Positions 23,942 to 30,856 of a stretch of DNA of 64,000 bases are shown here, one piece after another. Below the pieces are notes generated by a model. It did not search any database and was not told where the DNA came from. It was given only the letters and a program-made list of their open reading frames with translations. Source of the DNA: Comamonadaceae bacterium. Lineage in GTDB: Bacteria; Pseudomonadota; Gammaproteobacteria; Burkholderiales; Burkholderiaceae_C. The position numbers were made by a program, and so were the translations under genes. Numbering within the stretch: the stretch's first letter is position 1; every line of letters begins with the position of its first letter. Location: contig JAIXSQ010000013.1 of the NCBI GenBank assembly GCA_027484575.1, positions 1-64,000 of the forward strand. The letters are read 5' to 3'.

Positions 23942-25282
23942 TCAGTTGCCCAGGCGCTCGCGCTGCTGCGCGATGTCCAGGCCGGTGGCTTCGCTCTGCT
24001 CGTCGACCCGCAGGCCCACCAGCACCTTGGTGACCAGCAGCACGACGAAGGTGCCGACGGCGCTCCAGGCCAGCACGGCGCCCGCGCTCACCAGCTGCGC
24101 CACCATGCTGGCCTCGACTCCGCCGACCGCCTTGCTGGCCAGCAGACCGGTGAGCACGCAGCCCACCAGGCCGCCGATGCCGTGCACGCCGAACACGTCC
24201 AGCGAATCGTCGGCACCCAGCATGCGCTTGAGGCCCGTGGCACCCCAGTAGCAGGCGAAGCCCGCCACCGCGCCGATCAGGACGGCGGATGCGGGCATGA
24301 CGAAGCCCGAGGCCGGGGTGATGGCCACGAGCCCGGCCACCGCGCCCGAGCACAGGCCCAGCAGGGACGGACGGCCGCGCAGGATCCACTCGCCCAGCAT
24401 CCAGGACAGGGCGCCGGCCGCGGCAGCCACGTGCGTCACCAGCATGGCCAGGCCGGCGCGCCCGTCGGCCGCCACGGCCGAGCCGGCGTTGAAGCCGAAC
24501 CAGCCCACCCACAGCAGGCCGGTGCCCACGAGCGTGAAGGCCAGGCTGTAGGGCTCGAAGGCCTCGCGCCCGTAACCGCGCCGCGGCCCGAGCACGTACG
24601 CGCACACCAGGCCGGCGACGCCCGCGTTGATGTGCACGACGGAGCCGCCGGCGAAGTCCAGCGCACCCAGCTGGGCGAGCCAGCCGCCGGGCTCCCACAC
24701 CCAGTGCGCCACGGGCGCATACACGACGATCGACCACAGGCCGCTGAACACCAGCACCGCCGACAGGCGCATGCGCTCGACAAACGAGCCGACCACCAGC
24801 GCGGCCGTGATGATCGCGAAGGTGAGCTGGAACATCGCGTAGAGCGACTCGGGCACGTTGGGCGCCACGTGGCTGACCATGACCCGCCCGCCCTCCTTGA
24901 GGTACGCCATGCCCGAGAACCAGAGCCGGCTGGTGCCGCCCAGCAGGCCGTTGCCCGGCGTGAAGGCCAGCGAGTAGCCGACCGCGAACCACAGCAGGCT
25001 CACCAGCGCGGCGACCGCGAGCACGCTGGCCATGGTGTTGAGCACGCTCTTGCGGCGCACCATGCCGGCATAGAACAGCGCGATGCCCGGCAGGGTCATC
25101 AGCAGCACCAGCGCCGTGGCGGTCAGCAGCCACGCGGTGTCGGCACCGTTGAGCGTGTCGGCGGCCACGAGCATGGGCTGGGTCGGGGCGGGGCTGCCCT
25201 GGGCCCAAGCGGTCGAAGCGCCCGCCGCGAGGGCCGCAAGGCTCCAGCGCAGGGGGCGGGGGATGGCAGGCTGTGCGTGCAT
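23942..25282 (-). CDS. amt: Ammonium transporter
   Basis: 446 aa Amt/Rh channel with a cleavable signal (about 1-27) and eleven membrane segments. The two pore histidines lie in GGSVVHINAGVAGL and VFGVHGIGGLVG. The ATG at 25282 follows GGAG. There is no adjacent glnK. A sigma-54 promoter at 25322-25337 and an NtrC-like box indicate induction under nitrogen limitation. Confidence 0.95.
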   Translation of the reverse strand: MHAQPAIPRPLRWSLAALAAGASTAWAQGSPAPTQPMLVAADTLNGADTAWLLTATALVLLMTLPGIALFYAGMVRRKSVLNTMASVLAVAALVSLLWFAVGYSLAFTPGNGLLGGTSRLWFSGMAYLKEGGRVMVSHVAPNVPESLYAMFQLTFAIITAALVVGSFVERMRLSAVLVFSGLWSIVVYAPVAHWVWEPGGWLAQLGALDFAGGSVVHINAGVAGLVCAYVLGPRRGYGREAFEPYSLAFTLVGTGLLWVGWFGFNAGSAVAADGRAGLAMLVTHVAAAAGALSWMLGEWILRGRPSLLGLCSGAVAGLVAITPASGFVMPASAVLIGAVAGFACYWGATGLKRMLGADDSLDVFGVHGIGGLVGCVLTGLLASKAVGGVEASMVAQLVSAGAVLAWSAVGTFVVLLVTKVLVGLRVDEQSEATGLDIAQQRERLGN

Positions 25283-25321
25283 GGGGTCTCCGCGCCGGTC
25301 TTCCGGCTGTGCAGGACGTTG

Positions 25322-25337
25322 TGCATCAACCGTGCCA
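25322..25337 (-). promoter_or_regulatory. Sigma-54 promoter of amt
   Basis: TGGCACGGTTGATGCA on the minus strand matches the -24/-12 consensus TGGCACG-N4-TTGCW at all but one position, with GG and GC correctly spaced. The predicted start lies near 25311, about 29 nt before the amt ATG. Confidence 0.85.
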
Positions 25338-25395
25338 TGCGCGGCGGCACCGGATCGCACCAGCGCGGGGAGGGCTGCGCCCGGGTTAGTCCCGA

Positions 25396-25412
25396 TGCAC
25401 TGGGGCGGTGCG
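25396..25412. promoter_or_regulatory. NtrC-like enhancer box
   Basis: TGCACTGGGGCGGTGCG fits TGCACC-N5-GGTGCA with one mismatch in each arm. Its centre is about 93 bp upstream of the predicted amt start, a usual NtrC distance. A second perfect palindrome, gagtgc-ct-gcactc at 25421-25434, lies next to it. Confidence 0.6.
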
Positions 25413-25430
25413 CCCACCTAGAGTGCCTGC

Positions 25431-25551
25431 ACTCGCAAGGCGGACCAAGTCCGCGCAAGGCGGGGGTCCGAGGAGACACACAACACGGTGCGGGTCCGCC
25501 ACAGCGGCCACCCGCACCACGGAAGGCGCCGGCGATCCCGGCGCCTTTTTT
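25431..25551 (+). ncRNA. Candidate structured RNA between amt and the DUF2946 gene
   Basis: About 120 nt with three strong hairpins and a terminator, divergent from amt. Hairpin A: gcggac (25440-25445) with gtccgc (25449-25454). Hairpin B: ggtgcgggt (25487-25495) with acccgcacc (25510-25518), extended by ccgc/gcgg. Then the terminator. CGGACC (25441-25446) can instead pair with GGTCCG (25465-25470), so two exclusive folds exist. A poor promoter (TGCACT, 17 bp, TAGAGT) would start near 25431. No known family is recognised; it could be a free RNA or the leader of the downstream gene. Confidence 0.45.
25523..25551 (+). terminator. Intrinsic terminator upstream of the DUF2946 gene
   Basis: A 10-bp stem aaggcgccgg / ccggcgcctt with loop cgatc; a run of six T (two of them inside the stem) then C and TTT follow on the plus strand. 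No plus-strand protein gene lies upstream for more than 2 kb, so it must end some unannotated transcript or act as an attenuator 54 bp before the next gene. Confidence 0.8.
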
Positions 25552-25593
25552 CTTTCCGGCGTTCCGTCCCACCGCAGGCGCGCCACGCCGCCC

Positions 25594-25599
25594 AATAAT
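25594..25599 (+). promoter_or_regulatory. -10-like hexamer 6 nt before DUF2946 ATG
   Basis: AATAAT ends 6 nt before the ATG at 25606, with no Shine-Dalgarno sequence. This is compatible with a leaderless mRNA. Confidence 0.4.
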
Positions 25600-25605
25600 C
25601 GCCGC

Positions 25606-26145
25606 ATGGACGACATCGTTCGGCAAGCGATGGCCAAGTGGCCGCACGTGCCGGCCTGCCAAGGCTGGCTGGGGCTGGATGCCCGGGGCAACTGGTACAT
25701 GCGCGACGACCGCGTGCAGGCGGCCGGCCCCTTCCCGGACGCGCGCGGGGCGCTGCTGCGGCACGACAAGCTCATCGACTTCATCCAGCGCAACTACGAG
25801 GCCGATGCGCAGGGACGCTGGTACTTCCAGAACGGGCCGCAGCGGGTGTTCGTGGAGCTCGAGGCCGCCCCGCTGGTCGCGCGCCTGGACGCGACCTCGG
25901 TCCACGACCACACCGGGCGGCCGCTGCAGGTGCAGGACTGCCTGCTCGACGAGGCCGGCCGCCTGTACCTGGCCTGCGACCGCGGGCTGGCGCTGGTGCA
26001 CACCCAGGACATGCACCTGGCTGCCGATCGCGTGGAACGCGGCGAGTGGGTGCCGCGCGAGGTGCAGGCGCGCGAGCTGCCGGCGCGCTATGGCTACGTG
26101 CCGAGCCCGGCACGGGCCGCAAACGCCGAAGCCGCCCAGGGCTGA
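25606..26145 (+). CDS. DUF2946-like conserved protein
   Basis: 179 aa soluble protein without signal or membrane helices. Its N-terminus MDDIVRQAMAKWPHVPACQG and the repeated pattern of GLDARGNWYMRDD ... DAQGRWYFQNGPQRVFVELE are conserved in Burkholderiales proteins that I recall being annotated as DUF2946; that name is from memory. Function unknown. It stands alone between the candidate RNA and a convergent cytochrome gene. Confidence 0.75.
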   Translation: MDDIVRQAMAKWPHVPACQGWLGLDARGNWYMRDDRVQAAGPFPDARGALLRHDKLIDFIQRNYEADAQGRWYFQNGPQRVFVELEAAPLVARLDATSVHDHTGRPLQVQDCLLDEAGRLYLACDRGLALVHTQDMHLAADRVERGEWVPREVQARELPARYGYVPSPARAANAEAAQG

Positions 26146-26183
26146 GCGGCTTCGGCGGGATGGGATGCGCCGCGGCGCATCCC
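26124..26183. terminator. Tandem hairpins between convergent genes
   Basis: First a 12-bp stem cgccgaagccgc / gcggcttcggcg (26124-26135, 26146-26157) spanning the DUF2946 stop; then a perfect 22-bp palindrome (26162-26183, half gggatgcgccg). No U-run follows either on either strand. They probably mark 3' ends of both convergent transcripts. Confidence 0.5.
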
Positions 26184-26198
26184 GCAGGCGGGGCGGCC

Positions 26199-27110
26199 TT
26201 ACTTGGCCGCGGCGACCATGTATTCGACGGCGGCGCGGATGTCGGCCTCGGACGCGGTGGACACGCCACCCTTGGGCGGCATGGCGCCCTTGCCCTTGAC
26301 CACGGTCTCGACCAGGTGCGGGATGCCTTCCTTGATGCGCGGCGCCCAGGCGGCCTTGTCGCCGAACTTGGGGGCACCGGCCACGCCGGCCGAGTGGCAG
26401 GCCACGCAGGCCTGCTTGTACAGGGCTTCGCCCTTGCCGGCGGCCGCCGCGGGGGCCGGGGCAGCGGCGGCAGAGGGCGCGGCAGCGACCTGGGTCGCAG
26501 CCGGCGCGGCGGGCGCGGCAGCCATCGCAGCAGCCGGGGCCGCAGCGGGTGCGGCGTCGGCCTGCGGCGCGGCGCCAGCGGGACGCTGCGGCTCGGCGAA
26601 CTTGGCGCCGGCGGCATTGGCCATGTAGACGACCGCGCGGCCGATCTCCAGGTCCTCGTGGTCACCGCCGCCTTGCGCCGCCATGGCGCCCTTGCCCTTG
26701 AGGGCGGAGGTCAGCAGGGCCTCGTAGCCGGTCTTGATGCGGGCGGACCAGGCTGCGGCGTCGCCGAGCTTGGGAGCGCCGGCGGCACCGGTGGCGTGGC
26801 AGGCGGCGCACTGCGCCTTGAACACGTCCTCGCCCGACTTCAGCGCGCGGTTGGCATCGCGGATCTCGACCGAGCCGACCTTGCGCAGCCGCTCGGCCGT
26901 GCCGCGCTCGAGGTCCTGCGCGGTCAGGCCGCCCAGGCTGTACGACTCGGCCTGCGTGCTGCCCGCAGGCTTGCTGTCGGACGTCACGTAGTAGACCAGG
27001 CCGATGATGATGGCCACGGGGACCACGAAAGAAAAGAACACCGCCACCAGCAGCTGCTTGGGCGTCTTGATCGGGCCGGTGTGGGCTTCTTCCTGCGTGC
27101 TGTCGCTCAT
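26199..27110 (-). CDS. Di-haem cytochrome c (c5-like), membrane-anchored
   Basis: 303 aa. One N-terminal membrane helix (about 21-42) anchors two periplasmic cytochrome c domains with CAACH at 101-105 and CVACH at 235-239, joined by an Ala/Pro-rich linker (about 178-224). Both domains share GAPK(L/F)GD and KGKGAM segments, so the second is a duplication of the first. It is a likely electron carrier between the bc1 complex and a terminal oxidase. A promoter with TATAAT lies upstream. Confidence 0.92.
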   Translation of the reverse strand: MSDSTQEEAHTGPIKTPKQLLVAVFFSFVVPVAIIIGLVYYVTSDSKPAGSTQAESYSLGGLTAQDLERGTAERLRKVGSVEIRDANRALKSGEDVFKAQCAACHATGAAGAPKLGDAAAWSARIKTGYEALLTSALKGKGAMAAQGGGDHEDLEIGRAVVYMANAAGAKFAEPQRPAGAAPQADAAPAAAPAAAMAAAPAAPAATQVAAAPSAAAAPAPAAAAGKGEALYKQACVACHSAGVAGAPKFGDKAAWAPRIKEGIPHLVETVVKGKGAMPPKGGVSTASEADIRAAVEYMVAAAK

Positions 27111-27152
27111 GGCGTCCTCAAAGATGTGCGCGTCGGGTCAAAACAACCCACG

Positions 27153-27158
27153 ATTATA
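27153..27158 (-). promoter_or_regulatory. -10 box of the cytochrome c gene
   Basis: A perfect TATAAT on the minus strand predicts a start near 27146, 36 nt before the ATG, which follows a GAGGA ribosome site. The -35 is not clear. Confidence 0.55.
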
Positions 27159-27256
27159 GAGTTGGACCCATGCATGGCCGGGCCGTGCCGGCGTGGCCGA
27201 GCGCGATGGCGGGCGAACCGCCCCGGGGATCGGCCATAATCGCGCCTCTCCCGCAT

Positions 27257-27332
27257 GCGGCTGTAGCTCAGTGGATAGAGTATTGGCCTCCGAAGCCAAG
27301 GGTCGTGGGTTCGATCCCCGCCAGCCGCGCCA
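27257..27332 (+). tRNA. tRNA-Arg(CCG)
   Basis: 76 nt including encoded CCA. Acceptor stem GCGGCTG/CAGCCGC, D-arm GCTCAGTGGATAGAGT, anticodon stem TTGGC/GCCAA with loop CTCCGAA (anticodon CCG), and a T-arm with GGTTCGATCCC. A CATAAT -10 at 27235-27240 lies ahead. It reads CGG codons, frequent in this GC-rich DNA. A short TTTT follows the CCA. Confidence 0.96.
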
Positions 27333-27347
27333 CCTTTTCCCCGCCGC

Positions 27348-28238
27348 TCACGCGACCTGCACCGTCTGCAGGAACGCGTCGTAGCGCGCCGTCATCTCCC
27401 CCAGCACCTCGAACTGCGGCAGCGCCCCCGTGGGCAGCTCCGTCAGCTGCCAGTTGGCGCGCCCGCGCAGGCGCTCGGTGCGGCTGTAGTCGGTGAAGTC
27501 GCCGCGCACGCCGTGGCTCAGCCACACCGGCAGCTGCAGTGCGTCGTACAGCGCGTCGACGTCGCGGCTGAACAGGTAGCCGGAGATGAAGTGCAGCGGG
27601 GCATGCTCCGCGCCGGGCGCGCGCGCCATGTGCACGGCCGTGGCCCACAGGCGCTCGTCGATGCGGCGCGAGCCCCAGGTGCGTTGCAGGAAGTAGCGGA
27701 TCACGCCGGGTCGCGTGAGCAGGCGGAACACGGTCTGCCCGCTGCCCGCACCGCGCAGCAGGCGCAGCAGCCAGGGCATGCCCAGGTGGCCGTTGCGGCC
27801 CGGGCGGCGCGGGCCCCGGGAGAAGCCGGTGGGACTGACCAGGGCCAGGCTTCGCAACGCCGACGGCCGCTCGACGGCGGCACGCGCGAGGAACTCGCAC
27901 GACAGCGACAGCGCCAGGGCATCGACCGGTGCGCCCGCATGGCGCTCGCGGACATGGGCCAGCACGTCGTGCAGGGCGTCGGTCATCAGCCGGGGCGTGT
28001 AGTCGCGCGCCGTGCGCGCCGACGCGCCGAAGCCCGGGAGGTCCAGCGCATACACCGTGTGCTGCCGCGCGTAGTGCTCGAACAGCGGGCGCACCTCGGC
28101 GGCCGAGGCGGCGGCGTTCACGCTGTGCACCAGCAGCATCGGCGGGCCCTGCCCGTCGACGTACACGGCCACCGGCTCCCCGCCGCTCGTGACCTGCAGT
28201 CGTGGGGCCGACAGGGCGGCGAAGTCGGTGTCGGGCAT
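27348..28238 (-). CDS. Alpha/beta hydrolase with atypical nucleophile elbow
   Basis: 296 aa. LLVHSVNAAASAAEVRPLFEH gives the oxyanion region (HS instead of HG), VYALDLPGFGAS is the next core strand, and the nucleophile elbow reads DALALSLSCEFLARAA: Ser-Leu-Ser-Cys in place of Gly-x-Ser-x-Gly. The C-terminal part contains LPVWLSHGVRGDFTDY where an Asp is expected. Activity is uncertain because of the altered elbow. It follows the dab LysR gene by 74 bp on the same strand; a role in carbon uptake is not supported. Confidence 0.8.
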   Translation of the reverse strand: MPDTDFAALSAPRLQVTSGGEPVAVYVDGQGPPMLLVHSVNAAASAAEVRPLFEHYARQHTVYALDLPGFGASARTARDYTPRLMTDALHDVLAHVRERHAGAPVDALALSLSCEFLARAAVERPSALRSLALVSPTGFSRGPRRPGRNGHLGMPWLLRLLRGAGSGQTVFRLLTRPGVIRYFLQRTWGSRRIDERLWATAVHMARAPGAEHAPLHFISGYLFSRDVDALYDALQLPVWLSHGVRGDFTDYSRTERLRGRANWQLTELPTGALPQFEVLGEMTARYDAFLQTVQVA

Positions 28239-28312
28239 GGGGTCTCCGGAAGGGGGCGTTCAGGGATGGCGCATGGCCACCGGACGCGCCGCGGGGCGCG
28301 CTGCAGGACGGA

Positions 28313-29215
28313 TCATGCCGGGGTCCCCAGCACATCGGCTTCGGGCCGGCGCAGCAGTTCCTGCAGCAGGGGCGGCTCGAACTGCCGCTGCACCGTGATC
28401 GCATAGAAGTGCTCGTGCAGGTCGGGCACCACCGCGTACTCGACCAGGCGGCCGCTGCGCAGCTCGTCCTGCACCACCACGCTGGGCAGCAGCGCGGCCG
28501 TGCCGGCATCGCGGGCCAGCAGGCGCAGCATGGCCATGTCGTCGACCTCGGCGCGCAGCCGGTAATGCACGCCCCACTGCTCGCACAGCAGGTCGAAGGC
28601 GGCGCGGATGTCGCTGCCACGCCCCGGCAGCACCAGGGGCGCGTCCTCGAGGTCGGCCGGGAAGCGGAAGCCCGCCTTGCGGCGACGCGGACGTCCCACC
28701 AGGCTCACCGGCTGGCGCGCCACCAGGCGGCAGCGCCAGGGGTCCTCGGGCCCGGGCACCAGCCGCTGGTTGGTGAGCACGAGGTCCAGGGTGTGCAGCC
28801 GCAGGCGGGGCAGCAACTCGGCCAGCCCGCCCGACTGCAGCACGAGCTCGACGTCGTCCCGGTCGAGCAGCGGCCGCAGGAAGTTCTCCTGGAAGTTGCG
28901 CGACAGCGTGGCCACGGCGCCGATGCGCAGCACCTGCGTGCGGCGGCGCTCGCCCCGGCCCAGCACGGCGACCAGTTCGTTGCCCGCCGCGAAGATGCCC
29001 TCGGCATAGCCCAGCGCCAGCCGGCCGGCCTCGGTCAGCTGCAGCGCGCGCCCGCGGCGCTCGAACAGCGTCTGGCCCAGCTGCTCCTCGAGCTGCCGGA
29101 TCTGCGTCGACAAGGCCGACTGCGACACGTGCAGGCGCGTCGCCGCGCGGGTGAGGTTGCCCTCCTTCGCGACGGCCCAGAAGTAGTGCAGGTGGTGGTA
29201 GTTCAGGCGGGCCAG
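28313..29215 (-). CDS. LysR family regulator of the dab locus, apparent CTG start
   Basis: 300 aa. The HTH lies at about 5-65 with LNYHHLHYFWAVAKEGNLTR and LHVSQSALSTQIRQLEEQLG, as in NhaR-like LysR proteins. The frame has no ATG, GTG or TTG near the conserved N-terminus; a CTG at 29215 is preceded by AGGAG six bases upstream and gives LARLNYHHL, equivalent to MARLNYHHL of relatives. It is divergent from dabB with an 87-bp spacer and presumably senses carbon limitation and activates dabBA (inference). Confidence 0.85.
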   Translation of the reverse strand: MARLNYHHLHYFWAVAKEGNLTRAATRLHVSQSALSTQIRQLEEQLGQTLFERRGRALQLTEAGRLALGYAEGIFAAGNELVAVLGRGERRRTQVLRIGAVATLSRNFQENFLRPLLDRDDVELVLQSGGLAELLPRLRLHTLDLVLTNQRLVPGPEDPWRCRLVARQPVSLVGRPRRRKAGFRFPADLEDAPLVLPGRGSDIRAAFDLLCEQWGVHYRLRAEVDDMAMLRLLARDAGTAALLPSVVVQDELRSGRLVEYAVVPDLHEHFYAITVQRQFEPPLLQELLRRPEADVLGTPA

Positions 29216-29302
29216 GGCGCGCTCCTGTGTTCTGTTCTGGTGAACGTTCCGATCCAGAGAATGAATTTTACTTATGCGTTGCCGGAACGCACAGTCGCGG
29301 CC
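29216..29302. promoter_or_regulatory. LysR-dabB control region
   Basis: AT-richer than its surroundings. It holds GTTC-tggt-GAAC and the overlapping 8-bp palindrome GAACGTTC, candidates for LysR binding, and a TTTTACTTAT stretch that could supply the -10 of dabB. An ATG at 29261 lies inside this stretch. Confidence 0.45.
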
Positions 29303-30826
29303 ATGGCTTCCACGACTTCTCCCGACACCCTCGCGGCCCTGGCCCTGCTGCCGGCGGCCGCCCCCCTGCTCTGCGCCGCCGCCGCCCTGGCCAGCCGCCC
29401 GGGCGCCGCGCCCGCCACGGCCTGGTCCCTGGCACGCGGCGCGACCGGACTCGCCCTGGCGACGGCCGCCGCCGCCCTGGTCGCCACGCTGGCCGGCGGC
29501 CCGGCCGCCAACGCGGTGGTGCGGCTGGACCTGCCGGGCGCGGTCGTGCTGCTGCTGGTGGCCTTCATCGGCTGGGTGCTCACCCGCTACAGCGCGACCT
29601 ACCTGCAGGGCGAGCCCCGCCAGCCGCGCTCGGCCCGCTGGCTGGCCGCGACGCTGGCAGGCAGCATGACGGTGGTGCTGGCCAACCACCTGCTGGTGGT
29701 CGCGCTGGCCTGGTGGGCGACCAGCCTCGCCCTGCACCGCTTGCTGCTCACCTACCCGGAGCGCTTGCCGGCCCGCATCGCGGCCCACAAGAAGTTCCTG
29801 CTCGCCCGGGTGGCCGACGTGTGCATGCTGGCCGCCTGCGTGGCCTTCGGCCTCGAGGCCGGCACGCTGCGCCTGGACGGCATCGCCGCCCATGTGCAGC
29901 AGGCGGCGGGGCTCGGCGGGGCCGGCGTCGCGGCGGTGCTGCTGGTGGCCGTCGCGGCGGTGCTCAAGTGCGCGCAGCTGCCCTTCCACGGCTGGCTGAT
30001 CCAGGTGATGGAGGCGCCCACGCCGGTGTCGGCCCTGCTGCACGCTGGCGTCGTGAACCTGGGCGGCTTCGTGCTGCTGCGGCTGGCGCCCGCGGTCGAA
30101 GCCGCCCTGCCGGCCCAGGTGCTGCTGGTGGCCGTGGGCACCGCGACCGCGGTCCTCGCCGCGCTGGTGATGACCACCCGCATCAGCGTCAAGGTGGCCC
30201 TGGCCTGGTCGACCTGCGCGCAGATGGGCTTCATGCTGATGCAGTGCGGCCTGGGCCTCTGGGACCTGGCGCTGCTGCACCTGGTGGCGCATTCGCTGTA
30301 CAAGGCGCACGCCTTCCTGTCCTCGGGCGAGCGGGTGCGCGTGGCGCTGGTGGCGCGGCTGGCGCCGGCCCCGGCGCCGGGCGGCGGCCGCGTGCTGCTG
30401 GCGGCCGTCGGCGGGCTCGTGCTGGTCGCCGCGGCCGCGCAGGCCTGGGGCGTCGAGCTCACCGCGCATCCCGCGCTCGGCGTGCTGGCCGCGATCGTCG
30501 CGCTCGCCTTCAACCCCCTGCTGGCCGGCACCCCCGGCAGCGGCAGCCTGCTGCGTGGCTGGCTGCTGGCCGCCGGGCTGGCGCTGGTCTACATGGGACT
30601 GCATCTGGGCCTGTCGACCTGGGTGGTGCCAGCCAGCGGCTTCGTCTCGGCGCTGTGGTGTTTCCCGGCGCTCGCCTTCGCGGGCCTGTTCGTCCTGCAG
30701 GCCCAGCTGGCGGACCCGCGCGCGCCCCTGGGCCGGCGCCTGCAACCGCTGTTCTACGGCGGCCTCTTCCTCGACGAGCGTCTCAGCCGCGTGCTGTTCC
30801 GCCTGTCCCCGCCGCCTTCGGCCTGA
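29303..30826 (+). CDS. dabB: DabB, proton-channel-like subunit of the DAB inorganic carbon transporter
   Basis: 507 aa, about 13-14 membrane helices, related to NuoL/MrpA antiporter subunits: AAVLKCAQLPFHGWLIQVME and PTPVSALLHAGVVNLGG carry the key Lys and His of that fold. With DabA it forms an energy-coupled vectorial carbonic anhydrase that traps CO2 as bicarbonate. ATG 29303 (MASTTSPDTLAAL) is preferred; ATG 29261 would add 14 residues with AT-rich codons from the control region. Followed by dabA after 30 bp. Confidence 0.9.
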   Translation: MASTTSPDTLAALALLPAAAPLLCAAAALASRPGAAPATAWSLARGATGLALATAAAALVATLAGGPAANAVVRLDLPGAVVLLLVAFIGWVLTRYSATYLQGEPRQPRSARWLAATLAGSMTVVLANHLLVVALAWWATSLALHRLLLTYPERLPARIAAHKKFLLARVADVCMLAACVAFGLEAGTLRLDGIAAHVQQAAGLGGAGVAAVLLVAVAAVLKCAQLPFHGWLIQVMEAPTPVSALLHAGVVNLGGFVLLRLAPAVEAALPAQVLLVAVGTATAVLAALVMTTRISVKVALAWSTCAQMGFMLMQCGLGLWDLALLHLVAHSLYKAHAFLSSGERVRVALVARLAPAPAPGGGRVLLAAVGGLVLVAAAAQAWGVELTAHPALGVLAAIVALAFNPLLAGTPGSGSLLRGWLLAAGLALVYMGLHLGLSTWVVPASGFVSALWCFPALAFAGLFVLQAQLADPRAPLGRRLQPLFYGGLFLDERLSRVLFRLSPPPSA

Positions 30827-30856
30827 CCACCGCCACCCGCACCACGGAACCACACC

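Noticed and set aside
25283..25605. A known riboswitch (for example glnA or 2-oxoglutarate type) upstream of amt
   Set aside because: The structured element is on the strand opposite amt, and I do not recognise the motif of any known class.
29261..29303. Longer dabB start at ATG 29261
   Set aside because: The extra 14 codons are AT-rich unlike the gene and overlap the LysR/promoter region; the second ATG gives a better N-terminus. Not fully excluded.
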